Assembly: GCF_001625215.2 (NCBI RefSeq)
Contig: NC_030381.2
Location: forward strand, 1,017,131 to 1,081,130
From: Daucus carota subsp. sativus
Taxonomy: Eukaryota; Streptophyta; Magnoliopsida; Apiales; Apiaceae
Direction: 5' to 3'
Length of the DNA stretch: 64,000 bases
In this document: positions 1-12,600 of the stretch, piece by piece
Layout of the letters: each line of letters begins with the position of its first letter
Numbering within the stretch: the first letter of the stretch is position 1
Program-made: the position numbers and the translations under genes
The notes under the pieces: model-generated
The model's database searches: none
What the model was told of the DNA's origin: nothing
What the model saw: the letters and a program-made list of their open reading frames with translations, nothing else

Positions 1-335
1 ATTTATTTCATAACTAAGTTCACATATTTCTAGAAATTAAAATAAGTCAAATATAGTCACATAGACCTTGTTTGGGCAAACTATTCCCCCGACTTGTGAC
101 ACCAGTTAAGCTTGACTTAATTGTAATTTGTATTGGTTAATTGATTTAGTTAATTTACTTTGCATCTTAAAATTTCACTGCATCTTTTTAGTATCAAACT
201 AGCCATATTTAATGAGAACCTTGTTTATTTTATTTTCATCAAATATTGATCATTATGATGGATCAGATGGATCAGATGAAGTGATTTTGATAATTTTTGA
301 GCGCAAAAATTATTTTTATCCCACTAGCTTTGTTA
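1..335. other. Intergenic DNA, nothing recognised
   Basis: AT-rich sequence with only short chance reading frames. No splice-like structure, RNA gene or repeat boundary was seen. The next recognisable object is the PIF-like element that begins at about 336. Confidence 0.5.
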
Positions 336-761
336 GGGCTCAATTGGTTCGTGGATTTCTGCTATCAGGTATGGGTTTCATTCATTTCAAACCCATACGT
401 TTGGTTGGATTTTTTATTTTATGAAACTCATACCTCAAATTCACAAGGTATGAGATTTTCATATCCAAGGGGGAAGGTTGTTATGAAGTGTGGGTTTGGG
501 GAATTAACTCTTTCGGCATCATTTTCATCTCCATTTATACTATTTTGTTAATGTAAAATGAAATAATGACTCAATAATATAAAAAAATATTAATTAAACT
601 TTTTTAAGATCTGTAATAATTAATTATTCAAAAATATTTTGAATTAATTATATTCATTCCACCACCCAACCAAACACATAAGGAATGATACCTCAACCCC
701 ATACCACTTTAACCCGATTCCTGATTTCAACCACATACTTTCTTTCGAACCAAACGACCCC
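336..761. mobile_element. PIF/Harbinger-type MITE (Tourist-like)
   Basis: The left end reads GGGCTCAATTGGTTCG and the right end is the inverted form GGGGTCGTTTGGTTCG. Both are flanked by TTA, the usual three-base PIF/Harbinger target duplication. No transposase is encoded, so this is a non-autonomous element. A related element is at 31317-31669. The ends are seen directly; the superfamily is inferred from the TIR start and the TTA. Confidence 0.65.
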
Positions 762-1230
762 TTAAAATGTTGAGATGCTCAACACCTTTAACACGTCTTA
801 GCCGAATCGATAGCCACCCTGTTCCTTTCCGGGAAGAAAGTCAATTAACTTTGATAATATATGAGAGCATCCCCGATTATAAAAGTGAACGAGTAGAATT
901 GTTTAGGTGGCATTTAGATATCGCTTATACATATTATTTAAAAAATTTAGAACTTCAATCTTATATCTTTTTAGCAAAAAATATAACCAATCATGTATTG
1001 TTGATTATATTTGTCGAATCAAGTGAATCTTTAGACATAATCTTACTTAATTAATAATAAACGTTATAAATAATCTCATTAAAGTATTTATCTGATCTCT
1101 TAACAAAACTTTTATATAACAAATTTAGATAATCAATATAGTCAATTATACTTACATATAATTATTTGGCAGATGCTATAACGAATTGGTATGCTAAGAA
1201 ACCAAAGTTAAGGACCTTTGTAGTTTTAAA
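762..1230. other. Intergenic DNA, nothing recognised
   Basis: AT-rich spacer between two MITEs. It contains an open frame of 95 codons with no recognisable domain and plain AT-rich composition, which I do not regard as a gene. Confidence 0.45.
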
Positions 1231-1769
1231 TAGGGGTGAGCAAAATCGAATCGGGACCGAAAAACCGAACCGAACCGTGTTAATTCGGTCCGGTTCGGTC
1301 CTAGTTTTTGAAAATTTCGGTCCGTTCGGTCCGGACCGAATAGACCGAATTAAAATTCGGTTCGGTCCGGTGCGTAATAACATATTTCGGTCCGGAACCG
1401 AATAGACCGAATAGCCCAAACGATATATAATTTATATTTATATTATTTATATTATTTATATATTTATAAGTTATAATTATAATATCTTACTTGTAAATTT
1501 AATTATATCCATCTTTGGTGAAGTAGAGGTGATTAATTGATATTATTTTTTTAATAATTTATGAATTTAATTTTATTTATAATATAATTTTTTAATTTTT
1601 ATACAAAGAATTCGGTTCTTTTGGTCCGGACCGGGCCGAACCGAAATAATTCGGTTCGGTCCATAATAGAATTTCGGTCCGGTTCGGTCCGGGAAAAAAT
1701 GAAAATTCGGTTCTCGGTCTATTCGGTTCGGTCCGGTTTTGGACCGAACTGACCGAATGCTCAACCCTA
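1231..1769. mobile_element. Non-autonomous hAT-like element with GGTTCGGTCC subterminal repeats
   Basis: Left end TAGGGGTGAGCA and right end (inverted) TAGGGTTGAGCA. It is flanked by an exact 8-bp duplication GTTTTAAA at 1223-1230 and 1770-1777, the signature of hAT insertion. The inner flanks are dense with CCGAACCG / CGGTTCGGTCC motifs in both orientations, typical of transposase-binding subterminal repeats. The AT-rich core has no coding potential. The long open frames here come from the repeats only. Confidence 0.85.
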
Positions 1770-2275
1770 GTTTTAAATATCAGATTTTCCTATAATATTA
1801 TTTGACAAACACTGAATTTATAGCGAATATGATAAATCTATACCGAATATGATAAACTGAATCTATAAGATTGTCCCCCTCATGTTGCTGCAAAATATAC
1901 AAGCTCCATTTTTGTTTGATAACCTTGTCAAACTTTGTGCGGTATGTAAATAAATAAACCGAGTTGATAAAGTAACTTTCACAGGTTTGGAAAGTATGTA
2001 CAGGCTACAGCAGAAGAGGTACAAGAAACAGACATGAGAAATGGAATGGAATGCGTGTAATAAATACATGTCGTACAGTAATAGCAAACGTTAGACAAAG
2101 GAGACAATACTCACTGATCATTTCTAGCTGCAGCTATATGAAAGCAGGTACTTGAAGAAAAGACTCTTGTCTCCATTATCCACCAAGACACTTCAAACCT
2201 AGTTCCCGTCCAATCACATTATTGCCTCTTCAAACTATTCTCACATTTTATACATTCTATACATATACTCCCATA
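1770..2275. other. Intergenic DNA, nothing recognised
   Basis: Spacer between the hAT-like element and the first Stowaway-like MITE. A 74-codon open frame on the minus strand has no recognisable domain. Confidence 0.45.
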
Positions 2276-2529
2276 TACTCCCTCTGTCCCCCTAATTTGT
2301 ATATCTAGGGGACGCGAACTCGGCACGCATTCTAAGACGTCCGTAAAACATGTTTCGATAAGGTTTTTTTGAAATTTTCTTTTTCTGAATAAAAGTTTAA
2401 ATGTTAAATTTTAATACAGAAAAAGAAAATTTTGAAAAAAGATTATAGAATTATGTTTTGCATGCGTCTTAAAATACGTGTCGAACAATGAAAAAAAAAC
2501 GTATATAATTAAATGGAACGGAGGGAGTA
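2276..2529. mobile_element. Stowaway-like MITE
   Basis: Starts TACTCCCTCTGTCCC and ends with the inverted form GGAACGGAGGGAGTA, with TA at both borders. This is the hallmark of Stowaway (Tc1/mariner-derived) elements. About 250 bp, AT-rich core, no coding capacity. Confidence 0.85.
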
Positions 2530-2865
2530 CATAACTCTCTTGCATGAAATCTGTTAGGTCCTTCATTTTTACCTGATACTACTGGAGAATGGAGATATCT
2601 TTGACCATATGTGAAAATCTTCAGACTTTCACAAAAAAGCAAAGGGCCAGAATATATAGAAAAAGAAACCAGGCTTGAAAATAATATTTTTCAGTACTGT
2701 ATTATTCATAAATGTGTAAACAGATCAGAGCTGAGACTACTTCAGAAGCCTGACCCAAAGTAAATAAAATCACCAAGTAAATCTTTAAGCCCTCACAGTT
2801 TTTCAAGTTTATGAAGATGGCCTTCAACACATTGATGCATATTCAAGTTTATATAGGAGTATATA

Positions 2866-3093
2866 TACTCCTTCCGTGCCTCTCATTTCTTTACGTTATT
2901 TTTCGGCACACATTTTGAGACTTCTATAAAGTATAGTTCTATCACTTGTTTTTTTTGAAAAAAATTCTAAAGAAAAGTTTGACATTTAAACTTTTATTCA
3001 GAAAAAAGAAAAATTAAAAAAATGTAATTGAATTATATTTTATAAGAGTCTCAAAATACGTAACGTAAACAACCTAGAGGGACGGAGGGAGTA
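2866..3093. mobile_element. Stowaway-like MITE
   Basis: Starts TACTCCTTCCGTGCC and ends GGGACGGAGGGAGTA with TA borders. About 230 bp, same superfamily as the element at 2276-2529 but diverged inside. Confidence 0.85.
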
Positions 3094-3449
3094 TGTATGT
3101 ACTCGGGAGTATGTATGTACTCTATGTCAAACTGGGAAGCTATATGTGTCGAATGCAGAGCAGGTACGTTAAGAAAGTAATGATCACAAGTTTTCGAGAT
3201 TCTAAAAAAAAATAATCAAATGGAGTCCGAGTGCCTGACATTAAAAACGAAAGCAATAGGAGTGAAGTGGGGTCACCTGTTGTTGTTGGAGGGCCTCTTG
3301 ATCACTTGCTACAGCAGTATCTATATATATGAAAAATTAATCGTGGTTTTTCTTCCTGAGTAGTGCAACAAATACATTAATAATAAACGAAAAATTTTAA
3401 ATTAGTTATAAGCAACAGTCGTTATTCCCAATATTCTTGTCAAATTAAG

Positions 3450-4606
3450 GGACGTTTAGCGGAGTTTAAAATAAGTGACTTCTGATTTAAAATAAAATAA
3501 CGGATTAAAAGTGATAAGTAGGTTATGTATAAAAGTGTTTGGATAAGTCATTTATAAGTTATTTAAGTGTTTGGATAACTTAACTTATAAATTTGTATAT
3601 TTTGTAATTTCATAATTTTATATACTTATTCAAACAAAAAATATAATACTTCTATTCTGTTAAAATGATGATTAACAATTTTGATTTCTTAGTTTAACTA
3701 GAAAAAAAAAATATCCTTCTCGTCTCAAAATCCAAGTTTCTTTGACTTTTTACACGTAATTTAACGAGCATAAAAATATATTTTCAACTAATATTTTTTG
3801 AATTTTTTTACTTCTAAATACAAATATAAGACATAAATTTTTATTTACAAAAGAACATTTCAAATAATATTAAACCGAAGTATCTTTTTATACGTGTTAA
3901 ATTACGTGTAAAATGTCAAACCAATATCTATATTGAGACAGGAAGAGTATTAAATTTAAATTATCTTAAATTAAATGTACAAAGAATTTTTTAAAAATAA
4001 ATTATTAAAATGAGTTGCTAAAAAGTTTCTAATATAAAAAATAAGTTTTTAATCATATTATATCAAATTTGTTTGGATAAAATTCATTTTGTGTGTAAAA
4101 ACTAACCAGCAGAGAACTGTGATAACAAAGGACAAGAAAAAGCTATTGAAAAAAGAAAAAAAAGCAAGGTAACCTAGCTTCTAACTTCTCCATGAAAACA
4201 CTCAAATAAGTGCTCCGATTTATTTTGCCGAACAGGCCGCGGAGTCAGAACCTTCCGTTCATTGAAGAAAAGAGAAAAGGAATAATGCTTATAATTGAAA
4301 AAAAAAACGAAAGTGATGCCACCCAAACACCCACTAAATATTCGATCATTTACGACTTCCACGTGCATGAGAAACCTCCCATACATGCATGATTTGACAA
4401 TTTAGGATAAGCCTTATTAGGTGCTTATTATTTTTTCTCTTAAAATAATTTATTTTTGTAATTTTGTTGGATATAAATATTAAATATTTAACATTCATCA
4501 TGTGAGAGCAAAACAAGGACTTATTTTAGAAACAAATTGCATTTTATGTATTTTTTTTCAAAAATAAGTTCTTACTTCTGAAAAATAAGTTTAACCAAAC
4601 GTCACA
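3450..4606. mobile_element. Possible larger MITE enclosing a Stowaway-like insertion
   Basis: The left border GGGACGTTTAGC and the right border, inverted, TGTGACGTTTGGTT are similar. Both are followed inward by runs related to AATAAGTNACTTCTGA. The arms are imperfect and no clear target duplication was found. The span also holds the Stowaway-like element at 3712-3949 and an unrelated-looking segment at 4100-4390. Treat the outer boundaries as a suggestion. Confidence 0.35.
3712..3949. mobile_element. Diverged Stowaway-like MITE
   Basis: Left end TATCCTTCTCGTCTCAAAAT and inverted right end TACTCTTCCTGTCTCAATAT. Inner arms both carry TTTGACxTTTTACACG. TA borders and about 240 bp fit Stowaway, but the TIR is more diverged than in the two upstream copies. 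Confidence 0.65.
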
Positions 4607-5133
4607 TTATATATAATTATTCTCGGAACCCTGGATTTCCTTATATATGGTTATAAAAGTATTAAATTCACAGGTTAATCACACGGTTATCTCACTTTAT
4701 ACAAGACAAAATTATAAAAACAACTATTTTTAAGAAAAAAACAAGACTTTATAAGGACTTATTTTATTTACCCGAACAAGCTCTAAATCAATCAATAAGT
4801 TGAATGGTAATGTTAATGTTAGTGATAATCTTTAATATAATTTTATATAATTCATAGTCCAAATTATGAGCCATCTTATATTAGTTTCATAAAAAGTAAA
4901 ACTAAGAGAAAAATTAAACTAAAAAGATAAGAACATGGTAACTAGCAGAACATAAACAATCCATCAGATAAAAACAAAATTTAAATAGGAGTACGAATTT
5001 ACTTCGCCAAAAGTTCGAATATATTTTCATAGATATCATACTAGAAGTACCAAAAGTTCGAATATATTTTCATAAATATCATACTAGAAGTAGAGTTTTA
5101 ATTAAATATTTAACTAGAGAAGATTATATATAT
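4607..5133. other. Intergenic DNA downstream of the glycine-rich gene, with a short direct repeat
   Basis: AT-rich. A block of about 43 bp around CCAAAAGTTCGAATATATTT occurs twice in tandem, near 5007-5049 and 5050-5092. This region presumably holds the 3' UTR of the minus-strand gene that ends at 5134. No other gene is visible. Confidence 0.5.
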
Positions 5134-7574
5134 CTACCAAAACCAATATTTTTTGGTTTTGGAAGCTGCCAACTCCTCCCTCTCTTTCTTGTCAGCAGCT
5201 AGCATCTCTGAGACACAAGCTACCGTCTTCTGATGAGAGGCTTCCACGGTCTCTTTCATCTCCTGTTAATTAACACACACAAACACAAATATTTGTTTTA
5301 GTGCTAACACACACAAACACAAATATTTGTTTTAGTACTAATCGGAAGAAAAAGTAAATACATGTTATTAATTCTTCAAAATATATCAATATTTTTTAAA
5401 ATATCATGTGATAAATCTTAAAAGATTATTATTTGGATATCAAACTTTATTTCACGTTTATTTATTATTTACTAAATCTTAATTTTCTAAGCGCAATTTT
5501 ACACACAGTTTTTTTACTAAATTTTTATGTATTGATACATGCGTTAGAAAACTGCTTTACAGTATCCAATTTCCAGAAATTATAGGTTAGCCCGGTGGTC
5601 TAGAATGTCTGGATCCGCCCCTCCCAACAAATATACATACACTCCCAAGCATATATATAATAAATTGTAGCAACAATCAAAGCAGTCGGAATTAAATCAG
5701 AAAACACAAAAACACAGAATTAGGGTACATTTATTTCTATATAATCATACGTTAGAAAACTGCTTTACAGTATCCAATTTCCAGAAATTATAGGTTAGCC
5801 CGGTGGTCTAGAATGTCTGGGTCCACCCCTCCCAACAAATATATTAGAATTTAAATAAATGAGTAGTCCATATTAATATTATAAACTAAATTTATTATTA
5901 ATATAAATTTAATTCAATCCCGTTTTTTACGAGATGAATATACACAATGAATGGATGGTAACACCACTACGACAAACGTAATTAAACTCTACCGACAAAG
6001 AACACATTGTGACTACAATATAAATAATTGCAATACGAAGTTAATGCAAAGAATTTTTTATATAAATAATTTAAATAATATATATTAAAAGATGATATTG
6101 TAATTATATAAAAAATATTATACTTCTGATAAATAATAAATTTAATAAATTTATATGAACCGTACTTGACATGGGTCATAAGCTTATACATTATAATAAC
6201 ATATCTAGTTACAATAACATTTTACAGTAAATTAAAAGTTTTTGTGACGACTAAGAGCGTGTTTGTGTGGGCTTAAAGTCCGACTTTAAACTTGAAAATG
6301 TCTGTTTGTGTAATAAGCCAGAAGTCGGCTTAAAGTCAGAAATAAGCTAGAAGCTGACTTAAAGGCATAAGTTAGTTTTAGGTACTTTTTTCAGTAAACT
6401 TTTTAAAACTTTGTTTTATATAAAATTACCTATAAACCATAAATTACTTTAAATTATTTTTATTTTTATTATTATATTTTTAATAACTCGTAAGTCATTA
6501 ATAAGTCAAAATTACCCAAACAGACATTTTAAACTACCGACTTATTATATTAAGTCACGTTAAGTCATAAGTTCTTTAAATTAAATTTTTACTATTCTTT
6601 ATTAGTATTTCTGGGGGAGCTTACTCCCGTGTGTAAGAAAAGAGATGTCAAAGAAAACTACGAAATGGGGATCAGAATTACATTACAAAGCTTATAATCC
6701 ACAAGTGACCTGATTGTTAGTAATACTAAAAGAGCATTGATGTAGAAGCTGCACCTGACCCATACGATAACGGGAGAAATGTTGCTCCTTTTCTCAGGGA
6801 CACTCTCCGCAGAAATGAGTAACATTTACTCTCCATGTATTAGGGTCAAGATGTATATTCGGTAAATATTGAAGGCTGGACCGGACATTATTAAATTTTA
6901 AGGGTTGATGTACAGATGAGGACAAATTTAGATGGCAAACATAGATTTAAGCCTATAATAAATTGTAGCAACAATGTCGGAAATTAAATATCAGAAAACA
7001 TAAAAACACAGTATTAGGGATACTTAGAAACATACCACAACTGCCTTTTCAATCATTTTTTGAACTACTTCTGTGGTCTCTGGACTGGTCACCTTATCGT
7101 AGTAGTAGTCCAGACTCACCGCGACGGTGAGGCTGCCCACCACAAGTCTTGCCACTTGCTCAATGAGAGTCTGCAAAAAAAAAAATCAGTATTCATAAAA
7201 TCACACAAATGAAAATGAAAACGAAAATGAAACGAAAACGTTACCGGAGGCACGTAGTCGCAAAAACGGTCTCCGCCGCCTCCGCTGCCTCCGCCGCCGC
7301 AACCACTACCTGATCCACCTCCCCCACCGGCTGAAACAACAAGCACACCACGAACAGCGCCTCCGCCGCCTCCGCTGCCTCCGCCGCCGCAAACAGCTGG
7401 GACACCACCAACAGTTCCTCCACCGCCTCCGCTGCCTCCGCCGCCGCAAACAGTACCACCAACAGTGCCTCCGCCGCCTCCGCTGCCTCCGCCGCCGCAA
7501 ACAGGAGGCACACCTACAACATCGCCTTTCGTAGACGCGGGGAGTAGAAGCAATTTAGAGAACCTTCTCATCAT
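5134..7574 (-). CDS. Glycine-rich protein of unknown function (3 exons)
   Basis: Model: exons 7574-7245, 7170-7036 and 5262-5134, all GT-AG and phase 0, giving 197 residues. The N-terminus MMRRFSKLLLLPAS is basic and hydrophobic and could be an organelle presequence. Residues about 25-105 hold four Cys-Gly4-Ser-Gly4/5 units separated by short Val/Ala/Pro spacers. Exons 2-3 encode a different type of sequence: a hydrophobic stretch (VARLVVGSLTVAV) and then a charged, probably helical tail ending YWFW. Continuity of frame across both introns and the sensible C-terminus support a real gene. I do not recognise the family. The intron between exons 2 and 3 (1.8 kb) contains direct repeats and MITE pieces. 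The first ATG of exon 1 is used; a second ATG follows directly. Confidence 0.7.
5263..5340. repeat. Tandem duplication of about 37 bp in intron 2
   Basis: The segment built on ACACACAAACACAAATATTT appears twice in a row immediately upstream (in gene sense) of the exon 3 acceptor of the glycine-rich gene. The copies are nearly identical, so the duplication is young. Confidence 0.75.
5542..5843. repeat. Direct repeat of about 93 bp, two copies
   Basis: Copies at about 5542-5634 and 5750-5843 share the run from CGTTAGAAAACTGCTTTACA through the GGTTAGCCCGGTGGTCTAGA segment to CCCCTCCCAACAAATAT with only a couple of changes. The part GCCCGGTGGTCTAGAATG is vaguely like a tRNA-derived A box, so a SINE origin is conceivable but unproven. 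The spacer (5645-5728) is itself related to 6950-7020 in the same intron. Confidence 0.75.
6250..6575. mobile_element. Truncated MITE related to the 40170-40523 element
   Basis: Begins GAGCGTGTTTGTGTGGGCTT, then repeats AAGTC / GACTT motifs (TAAGCCAGAAGTCGGCTTAA) and ends in TTAAGTCACGTTAAGTCATA. The same motif order, inverted, is found at 40170-40523, but the second terminus (GAGCCCGTTTGGC) is missing here. It lies in intron 2 of the glycine-rich gene. Confidence 0.55.
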
Positions 7575-7663
7575 TGTGGCTGGTTTGAAGAGAGAAGCTA
7601 ATGGATAAATGCTTAGATAAATGCTTAGGGTTTTTCAGAGTTTGATCCCTTCTTCGAGTTCGC

Positions 7664-7725
7664 GTTATAGTGGTAATAAAGATAGTGGTAATAAAGATAG
7701 AGATAGTGGTAATAAAGTAATAACG
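7664..7725. repeat. Short tandem repeat in the 5' flank of the glycine-rich gene
   Basis: Three imperfect copies of GATAGTGGTAATAAA lie between the start codon region and the inverted-repeat element at 7726. They probably fall in the promoter or 5' UTR. Confidence 0.6.
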
Positions 7726-8692
7726 GACTGATCAGGAATCCCTTCCCCTTCTACCCCGGTTCTTCGTTGCGTTTCCCAAACTGCCCTACTCTTTATTCAA
7801 CTTCCTAAACTACCCACATTTCTGTACATCTTCCCTCCCACCCAGCATATTTGATCTATAATAATAAATGTTACATGTTTTTTTAATTATTTGACGATTA
7901 ATGAAATTGCTTAATTTTTTCAAGTTATTATAAACTAATTAGGAAAATCAAGTGTTGCTTGACAAAAGAAAATCTAGATATTCGTAAGAAAATGACTAAT
8001 TCTTTATATAAATTTAAAATTACAAAAGTAGTAAGGACATATCTTCTAATAAAAGAAATAGTTAATAAAATAATAATTTATGGACAAACATAATCAGATA
8101 TGCTCTTCTTATTACATCTCACTATCTCAGGGGTATAGTGTAAGATTTCAATGTATTAATACTAATTTATTAATTTTAATAAATTATATTTGATTTTGAT
8201 TAATTTTGATTTTGTATAGGTTTTAGATTAAAACTCGCATGAACTGAGTCCTTTCTATTCACAAATTTCGAAATTTCATGAACTATAGTGAAATTTCAAA
8301 AAATATAAAATATACTGAATAATTTCACAAAATCCATTATTTTATGAACTTAAAAAAAACATTAGATATTTTATGGATTTTAAATAATCACAATTGAAAT
8401 TTGAATATATCTTTTAAAATTTTGGATTGAATATATCCCCGTGTAATTAATATTTCACGATATTTTACATTTTATATCTATCTATTTTACATCTATTTAT
8501 AAGTAGTATATTTATGTCGCACGTATAAATTTTAGAATTAAATAGGTTCAGGAGTCAATTTAACCAAATATATATGCTGGCCTGATGAGAAGAAATGAAA
8601 GGGGTACTCAGGGAAACTTGGAAAGAAAGGTGGGTAACTTGGGAACTGAACATAAAAGATGGGCAGATCAGGAAGGGATTCACTGATCAGTC
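7726..8692. mobile_element. Inverted-repeat DNA transposon, non-autonomous
   Basis: Left end GACTGATCAGGAATCCCTTC and inverted right end GACTGATCAGTGAATCCCTT. Similarity continues inward for roughly 100 bp (TTCCCAAxxTxCCC, ACCCAC motifs in both arms). The core is AT-rich and non-coding. I could not see a clean target duplication, so the superfamily is open; the long arms would fit a Mutator-like element. It ends about 150 bp upstream of the ATG of the glycine-rich gene. Confidence 0.65.
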
Positions 8693-9687
8693 GTGTTGTC
8701 TTTCTTTTTCTGCCAGCAGCTCATGGTAATCATGTTTAGCAGAATATAGAAAACATCACTTTCGCGTGTTAATCGACTGCGTCCATCCAGTTACATGTAA
8801 GTTAACAAGGTTGACTGGGGTAAAATTTTACTTTTTCACTTCTCTAGCATTAACCAGCCACATTCAACTCTTCACTTTTTTATTTGCTCCAAAAGCTTAC
8901 CAACAGTTGTTCATTGCATGGAGTGACAATGGTGAGACAAATCTTGTTGTTCTTTAATATAAGTAAAATAAAAAAAAATATTGTTTATTGAAAAAGTAAA
9001 CTACATGTAGTTAAAAAGTAATTTTACTCCAATCGTACTCCCTATAATATTTCATTATAACTGAAAACATAATATTTTCACATTTTGAATAATATAGGCA
9101 AGTTGCGGAAGAGTTGGACTTTCAACTAGACTAGATATATGTTGGACCATAGGAAGCAAATGAGGAAATCGACATACATACTAACAAGCATGTAAAAATC
9201 AGAAATTGATACGACTCGTTTTGTTCCTGAGAAAATGAATATTCGAAACTCGAAAGACACTCAAAATGACTACTCGGATATCTTTTTTATATATATTTCA
9301 TATTTTATTTTATATTACTATACTAATTTAATCAAAAAATTTAAAACAAATAATAATTAATCACGTCTATTGCCTCAAACTCATTCTAAAACTTTGGGAG
9401 AAGCAATTCAATTAGGAATATTTTACTACTATCTCAGTTTCTTTGATTTGTCTACTTGAGAGAACAATAAAATTGCAAACAAATAATATTAATTAGATTT
9501 TTTCATGTTTGGACCTCTGCAAATTGGACTAGGTGTATTAAAATTTTAAACCTCAAAGAGTAAACTCCGAGTTTGACCCGAGTACTCGAAGTCAAATTGA
9601 GTTTTGATCAATTTTCCACAAAATTCATTATGTCCATGATTACTCGAAACTCGAATCGGGTGACAGGATGAAAACGAGTACTCGAAT
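8693..9687. other. Spacer before the satellite array
   Basis: AT-rich, no convincing gene. Stretches at 9205-9275 and 9560-9685 are rich in ACTCGAAACTCGA / CGAGTACTCGAA motifs and in GAAAACGAGT. They resemble the subterminal repeats of the hAT-like element at 48392-49936, and may be a decayed relative cut by the satellite. No target duplication was found. Confidence 0.4.
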
Positions 9688-12600
9688 ATAATGAAGTTCG
9701 ATTTTTTTGACGAATTCTCAAAAAGGGGTTAGTACACTAGAAATTTCTTGAATATCCCCGCCCCGGCAGATTAATATTTTCACATAAATGGGTCCCTATG
9801 GATATATGAATTTCGTCACGACCATATTTGGGGAACTCGGGACTGAATCGGAGCAGATATAACGAATTTCGAGTTTTAGACGAATTCTCAAAAGGGTTAG
9901 TACACGGGAATTTCATGAAAATTTCACCGGGAAGTTTCTTTTGATATTTTCACATAAATGGGTACTTATGGATATATGAATTTGGTCATGACATTATTTG
10001 GGGCAGTCGAGACTGAATTGTAGCAAAAATAATGAAGTTCGAGTTTTTCACGAATTCTCAAAAGGTTAGTACACGGGAATTTCTTGAAAATATCATCGGG
10101 CAGATATTTGTTGTTATTTTCACATAAATGAGTTCTTATGGATATTTGAATTTCGTCCGACCATATTTGGGGCAGTCGGGACTGAATCGTAGCTGATATA
10201 ATGAAGTTCGAGTTTTTAACGAATTCTCAAAGGGGTTAGTGCACGGGAATTTCTTGAAAATATCCTTGGGCAGTTTCTTTTAATATTTCCTCATAAATAG
10301 GTCCCTATGGATATATGAATTTGGTCACGACAGTATTTGCGGCAGTCGGGACTGAATCGGAGCAGATAAAATGAAGTTCGATTTTTTGACGAAATCTCAA
10401 AGGGGTTAGTACACGGGAATTTCTTGAAAATCTCCCCGGGCAAATTCTTTTGATATTTTCACATAAATGGGTTCCTATGGATATATGAATTTTGTCACGA
10501 TCATATTTGGGCCAATCGGGACTGAATCGGAGAACATATAATGAAGTTCGAGTTTTTGACGTATTCTCAAAGGGGTTAGTACACTAGAGTTTCATTAAAC
10601 TTTTACCGGGAAGTTTTTTTGATATTTTCACATAAATGGGTCCCTATGGATATATGAATTTGGTCACGACCATATTTGGGGAAGTCGGGACTGAATCGTA
10701 GGAGATATAACGAAGTTCGAGTTTTTGATGAATTCTCAAAGGAGTTAGTACATGGGAATTTCTTGAAAATATCACCGGGCAGATATTTTTGATATTTTCA
10801 CATAAATGAGTTCCTATGGATATATGAATTTAGTCCGACCATATTTGGGGTAGTCGGGACTGAATCGTAGCTGATATAATGAAGTTCGAGTTTTTAACGA
10901 ATTCTCAAAGGGATTAGTACACGGGAATTTCTAGAAAATATCTCTGGGCAGTTTCTTTTGATATTTCCGTATAAATAGGTCCCTATGGATATATGAATTT
11001 GGTCACGACCATATTTGGGGCAATCGGGACTGAATCAGAGCAGATATAATGAAGTTCGATTTTTTGACGAATTCTCAAAGGGGTTAGTACACGAGAATTT
11101 CTTGAAAATATCCCCGGGCAGATTCTTTTGATATTTTCACATAAATGGGTTCCTATGGATATATGAATTTGGTCACGACCATATTTGGGGCAGTCGGGAC
11201 TGAATCGGAGCATATATAATGAAGTTCGATTTTTTGACGAATTCTCAAAGAGGTTAGTTCACGGGAATTTCATGAAAATTTCACCATGAAGTTTCTTTTA
11301 ATATTTTCACATAAATGGGTCCCTATGGATATATGAATTTGGTCACGACCATATTTGGGGCACTCGGGACTGAATCGGAGCAGATATAACGAAGTTCGAG
11401 TTTTAGACGAATTCTCAAAGGGGTTAGTACACGGAAATTTCATGAAAATTTCACCGGGAAGTTTCTTTTGATATTTTCACATAAATGGGTCCCTACGGAT
11501 ATATGAATTTGGTCATGACAATATTTGGGGCAGTCGGGACTGAATCGGAGCAGATATAATGAAGTTCGATTTTTTGACGAATTCTCAAAGGGGTTAGTAC
11601 ACGAGAATTTCATGAAAATTTCAGCAGGAAGTTTCTTTTGATATTTTCACAAAAGTGGGTCCCTACGGATATATAAATTTGGTCATGACCATATTTGGGG
11701 CAGTCGGGACTGAATTGTAGCAGATATAATGAAATTCGAGTTTTTGACGAATTCTCAAAGGGGTTAGTTCACGGGAATTTCTTGAAATTATCACCGGGCA
11801 GATATTTTTGATATTTTCACAGAATTGAGTTCTTATGAATATATGAATTTAGTCCGACCATATTTGGGGCAGTCGGGACTGAATCGTAGCTGATATAATG
11901 AAGTTCGAGTTTTTAACGAATTCTCAAAGGGGTTTGTACACGGGAATTTCTAGAGAATATCCCTGGGCAGATTCTTTTGATATTTCCATATAAATAGGTC
12001 CCTTTGGATATATGAATTTGGTCACGACCATATTTGGGGCAGTCGGGACTGAATCAGAGCAGATATAATGAAGTTCGATTTTTTGACGAATTCTCAAAGG
12101 GTTAGTACACGAGAATTTCTTGAAAATATCCCCGGGCAGATTCTTTTAATATTTTCACATAAATGGGTCCCTATGGATATATGAATTTGGTCACGACCAT
12201 ATTTGGGGAACTCGGGACTGAATCGGAGCAGATATAACGAAGTTCGAGTTTTAGACGAATTCTCAAAGGGGTTAGTACACGGGAATTTCATGAAAATTTC
12301 ACCGGGAAGTTTCTTTTGATATTTTCACATAAATGGGTACTTATGGATATATGAATTTGGTCATGACAATATTTGGGGCAGTCGAGACTGAATTGTAGCA
12401 AAAATAATGAAGTTCGAGTTTTTGACGAATTCTCAAAAGGTTAGTACACGGGAATTTCTTGAAAATATCATCGGGCAGATATTTTTGTTATTTTCACATA
12501 AATGAGTTCTTATGGATATATGAATTTAGTCCGACCATATTTGGGGCAGTCGGGACTGAATCGTAGCTGATATAATGAAGTTCGAGTTTTTAACGAATTC

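Noticed and set aside
767..1054. Open frame of 95 codons
   Set aside because: AT-rich chance frame next to MITE ends, no domain and no splice structure.
5590..5630. tRNA-like segment GGTTAGCCCGGTGGTCTAGA
   Set aside because: Resembles an A box only loosely. No B box (GGTTCGANNCC) or cloverleaf follows at the right distance, so not called as tRNA.
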